Assembly (NCBI RefSeq): GCF_000165425.1
Contig: NW_001799628.1
Location: 248,001 to 312,000 of the forward strand
Length of the DNA: 64,000 bases
Direction: 5' to 3'
DNA from: Paramecium tetraurelia
Taxonomy: Eukaryota > Ciliophora > Oligohymenophorea > Peniculida > Parameciidae
Notes under the pieces: generated by a model
Database searches by the model: none
What the model was told of the DNA's origin: nothing
What the model saw: only the letters and a program-made list of their open reading frames with translations
Made by a program: the position numbers and the translations under genes
In this document: piece by piece, positions 62,428-64,000 of the stretch
How the letters are laid out: each line of letters begins with the position of its first letter
Numbering within the stretch: the first letter of the stretch is position 1

Positions 62428-63483
62428 ATGAATGCAAAGGTTCGCATAGGAATAATGTCCACAGCTGAGATAGCTCACAAAGTGTGTTAGGCAATCAATT
62501 GCTCTGATCATGCTGAAGTCTATTGTGTAGCCAGTCGATCCTTAGAAAAAGCAAGATAATGGGCAGATGCTCATAACATCAAAATAGCATATGGCTCATA
62601 TGATGAATTGTTGGAAGACCCAAACGTAGATGGAGTCTATATTCCATTGCCAACATCTTTGAAAAAAGAATGGGCAATCAAAGCTGCCAACAAGAAAAAA
62701 CATGTATTAGTGGAGAAGCCATTGCCTGGAGCTGACTCCTCTAAATGTTTGGAAGAAATAATTAAGAGTTGTGAGGAGAATGGAGTTTAATTTTTGGATG
62801 GAACCATGTGGTTGCATTCCCTAAGAACATAAGTTGTGAAATAGAAGAAATAGGAATTAGGAAAAGTCTCAAAAGTGATAGCTGCATTTACATTCAAGGC
62901 TCCAAATGAAGAGTGGTTACATGGAGGTAATGGAAGAACAAATAAAAATCAAGAACCCCAAGGTTGTTTGGGTGATTAGGGATGGTATCCTGTAGGAGCA
63001 ATCCTTTTTGCTTTCGACTATGAATTACCAAAATTTGTTTAATGTCTCTAGTACAAATTAAATAAAGTTGATACGATTATCGAATATTCTGGATTCATAG
63101 AATTTTCAGATTAAAGATATGCTTACTTCGATTGTGGAGCTACCTCCGCTCATAGATCCTATGTAGATATTATTTGTGAAAATGGACAAATCAGAATAGA
63201 TGATTTAGTTGGAGGATTTGGTAGAACAGGAAACTTCAATGCCTATTTTGAAAACTTTGTTGGAAGTGAGAGGTTCTTTGTAGACGATGTTTAGGGAAAG
63301 GAGGAAGTCGTTAAGGTTGAAGCTTCGAATCACACAGTAAAAATGATTGATACCTTTGCTAATATCATCCAATCCAAAAAGACTGATGATTCATGGCATC
63401 ACAGAAGTTTGACTACTCATAGAGTGTTGGCAGCCTTATTCAGAGCTACTTAGAAGGTTGGAGAGAAGTTTTAAATCTTATGA
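62428..63483 (+). CDS. Gfo/Idh/MocA-family dehydrogenase (dihydrodiol-dehydrogenase-like)
   Basis: Intronless, 351 residues. An N-terminal Rossmann fold (VRIGIMSTAEIAHKVCQAIN) is followed by GVYIPLPTSLKKEWAIKAAN and the family signature KHVLVEKPLPG. The C-terminal domain includes EWLHGGNGRTNKN, GCLGDQGWYPVGAILFAF and SAHRSYVDIICENGQIRIDD. It should be an NAD(P)-dependent oxidoreductase acting on a sugar or trans-dihydrodiol. It starts 31 bp from the divergent kinase-WD40 start. Confidence 0.9.
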
Positions 63484-63514
63484 TGATGAGTTTTAGAAAT
63501 ATATATTAAATAAA

Positions 63515-64000
63515 TCAATAATTGGTGTACACTTATTTTCTTTCATATTCAAAGAAATTATCTGTTTTAAATTCAGACACACTCAATCTATCCTGATTTT
63601 ACTGGAGTTTCACTTTTCTTAAGTGTTATTTACAATCAATTATAAATTCCTTACATTCCTTTTTGAAGTTCTTGAGTTTTTATTGATTTATTGTTAGTTT
63701 ATTCAACCTTCCAAAAAATTTGATTTGCTTACCATTTAAACATAACAATTTGTAGATCTCAAATAAATCAAACATCTCTTCATTATTCTGGCTTCTTAAA
63801 TCAATTATCAACTCCTTCAAATAATCAATCTATTGACTTTGGAATTGCTCAAGATCTTTCAGTATAAGTTGAAAGCAGAAATCCAACTTTGGACACTTCT
63901 ATCCCTCAATTATACGCAATCCCATCGAACAGATGTTTTAAATTACATACAATTCGATTATGGGAATTCCACTTTACTAATAATGACATACTCGTTTCAA
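63515..64000 (-). CDS. Helical protein, unknown (5' partial)
   Basis: C-terminal 161 residues; the gene continues beyond the right edge. PIIELYVIQNICSMGLRIIE, then a coiled-coil-like stretch (LKDLEQFQSQQIDYLKELII) and a basic end (KEFIIDCKQHLRKVKLQQNQ). TAA/TAG glutamines are frequent and the frame closes with TGA. No intron needed in the visible part. No motif recognised. Convergent with the dehydrogenase gene (31 bp). Confidence 0.7.

Overview
The window is a gene-dense stretch of a ciliate macronuclear genome, most likely Paramecium or a close relative. The evidence is internal. Long reading frames exist only if TAA and TAG are read as glutamine and TGA is the sole stop. About 75 tiny GT...AG introns of 20-34 nt restore frames, and after removing them 40 of the 42 main gene models are an exact multiple of three. 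The DNA is AT-rich, spacers are very short (11 bp between one divergent pair, 14 bp between one convergent pair), and cilia/trichocyst-type protein families are common. All gene models here were built by hand from the sequence with that code.

Layout. 1-6.4 kb: a degenerate hybrid histidine kinase, a PTEN lipid phosphatase, an F-box-like protein, a Sin1/CRIM-like TORC2 protein and an R-SNARE. 6.4-12.5 kb: a conserved unknown, a coiled-coil protein, a SHIPPO-repeat (ODF3/CIMAP-type) axonemal protein and a second coiled-coil protein. 13.4-25.7 kb: a 1,734-residue secreted/type I membrane protein, a PH-pseudokinase, a second SHIPPO protein, an unknown, a PUB-domain protein and a Myb/SANT protein, with a GC-rich hairpin between the last two. 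25.8-33.4 kb: peroxisomal acyl-CoA oxidase (PTS1 ARL), a small mitochondrial-looking protein, a C2/coiled-coil protein, a PH-kinase and a small unknown. 33.4-35.3 kb: gene remnants and a tRNA-His(GUG). 35.4-42 kb: a MORN protein, protein phosphatase methylesterase PPME1, an eIF2-kinase-like kinase and small unknowns. 42.4-50 kb: a YTH-type m6A-reader-like protein with a huge RS/ER tail, two kinases (one a MAPKK) and a P-loop GTPase broken at its Walker A lysine. 50.2-64 kb: a PH-kinase, a WD40 protein, a glucose-6-phosphatase-type PAP2 enzyme, an unknown, a second CRIM protein, an Erv41/46 cargo receptor, a PH-kinase with a homopolymer frame break, a kinase fused to a WD40-like propeller, a Gfo/Idh/MocA dehydrogenase and a partial unknown.

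Themes. There are eight kinase-fold genes in 64 kb, four of them with the same PH-like N-terminus followed by a kinase, and several signalling enzymes carry altered key residues. Nutrient/PI3K signalling appears three times (PTEN and two CRIM proteins). Membrane traffic (SNARE, Erv41/46), peroxisomal beta-oxidation and cilium structure (two SHIPPO, MORN, C2-coiled-coil) fill most of the rest. Genes are independently transcribed; no operon logic is expected or seen. I found no CRISPR, transposon or viral gene. The most notable items are the pseudo-enzymes, the paired CRIM genes, the YTH-RS gene, the two frame breaks and the hairpin at 24.57 kb.
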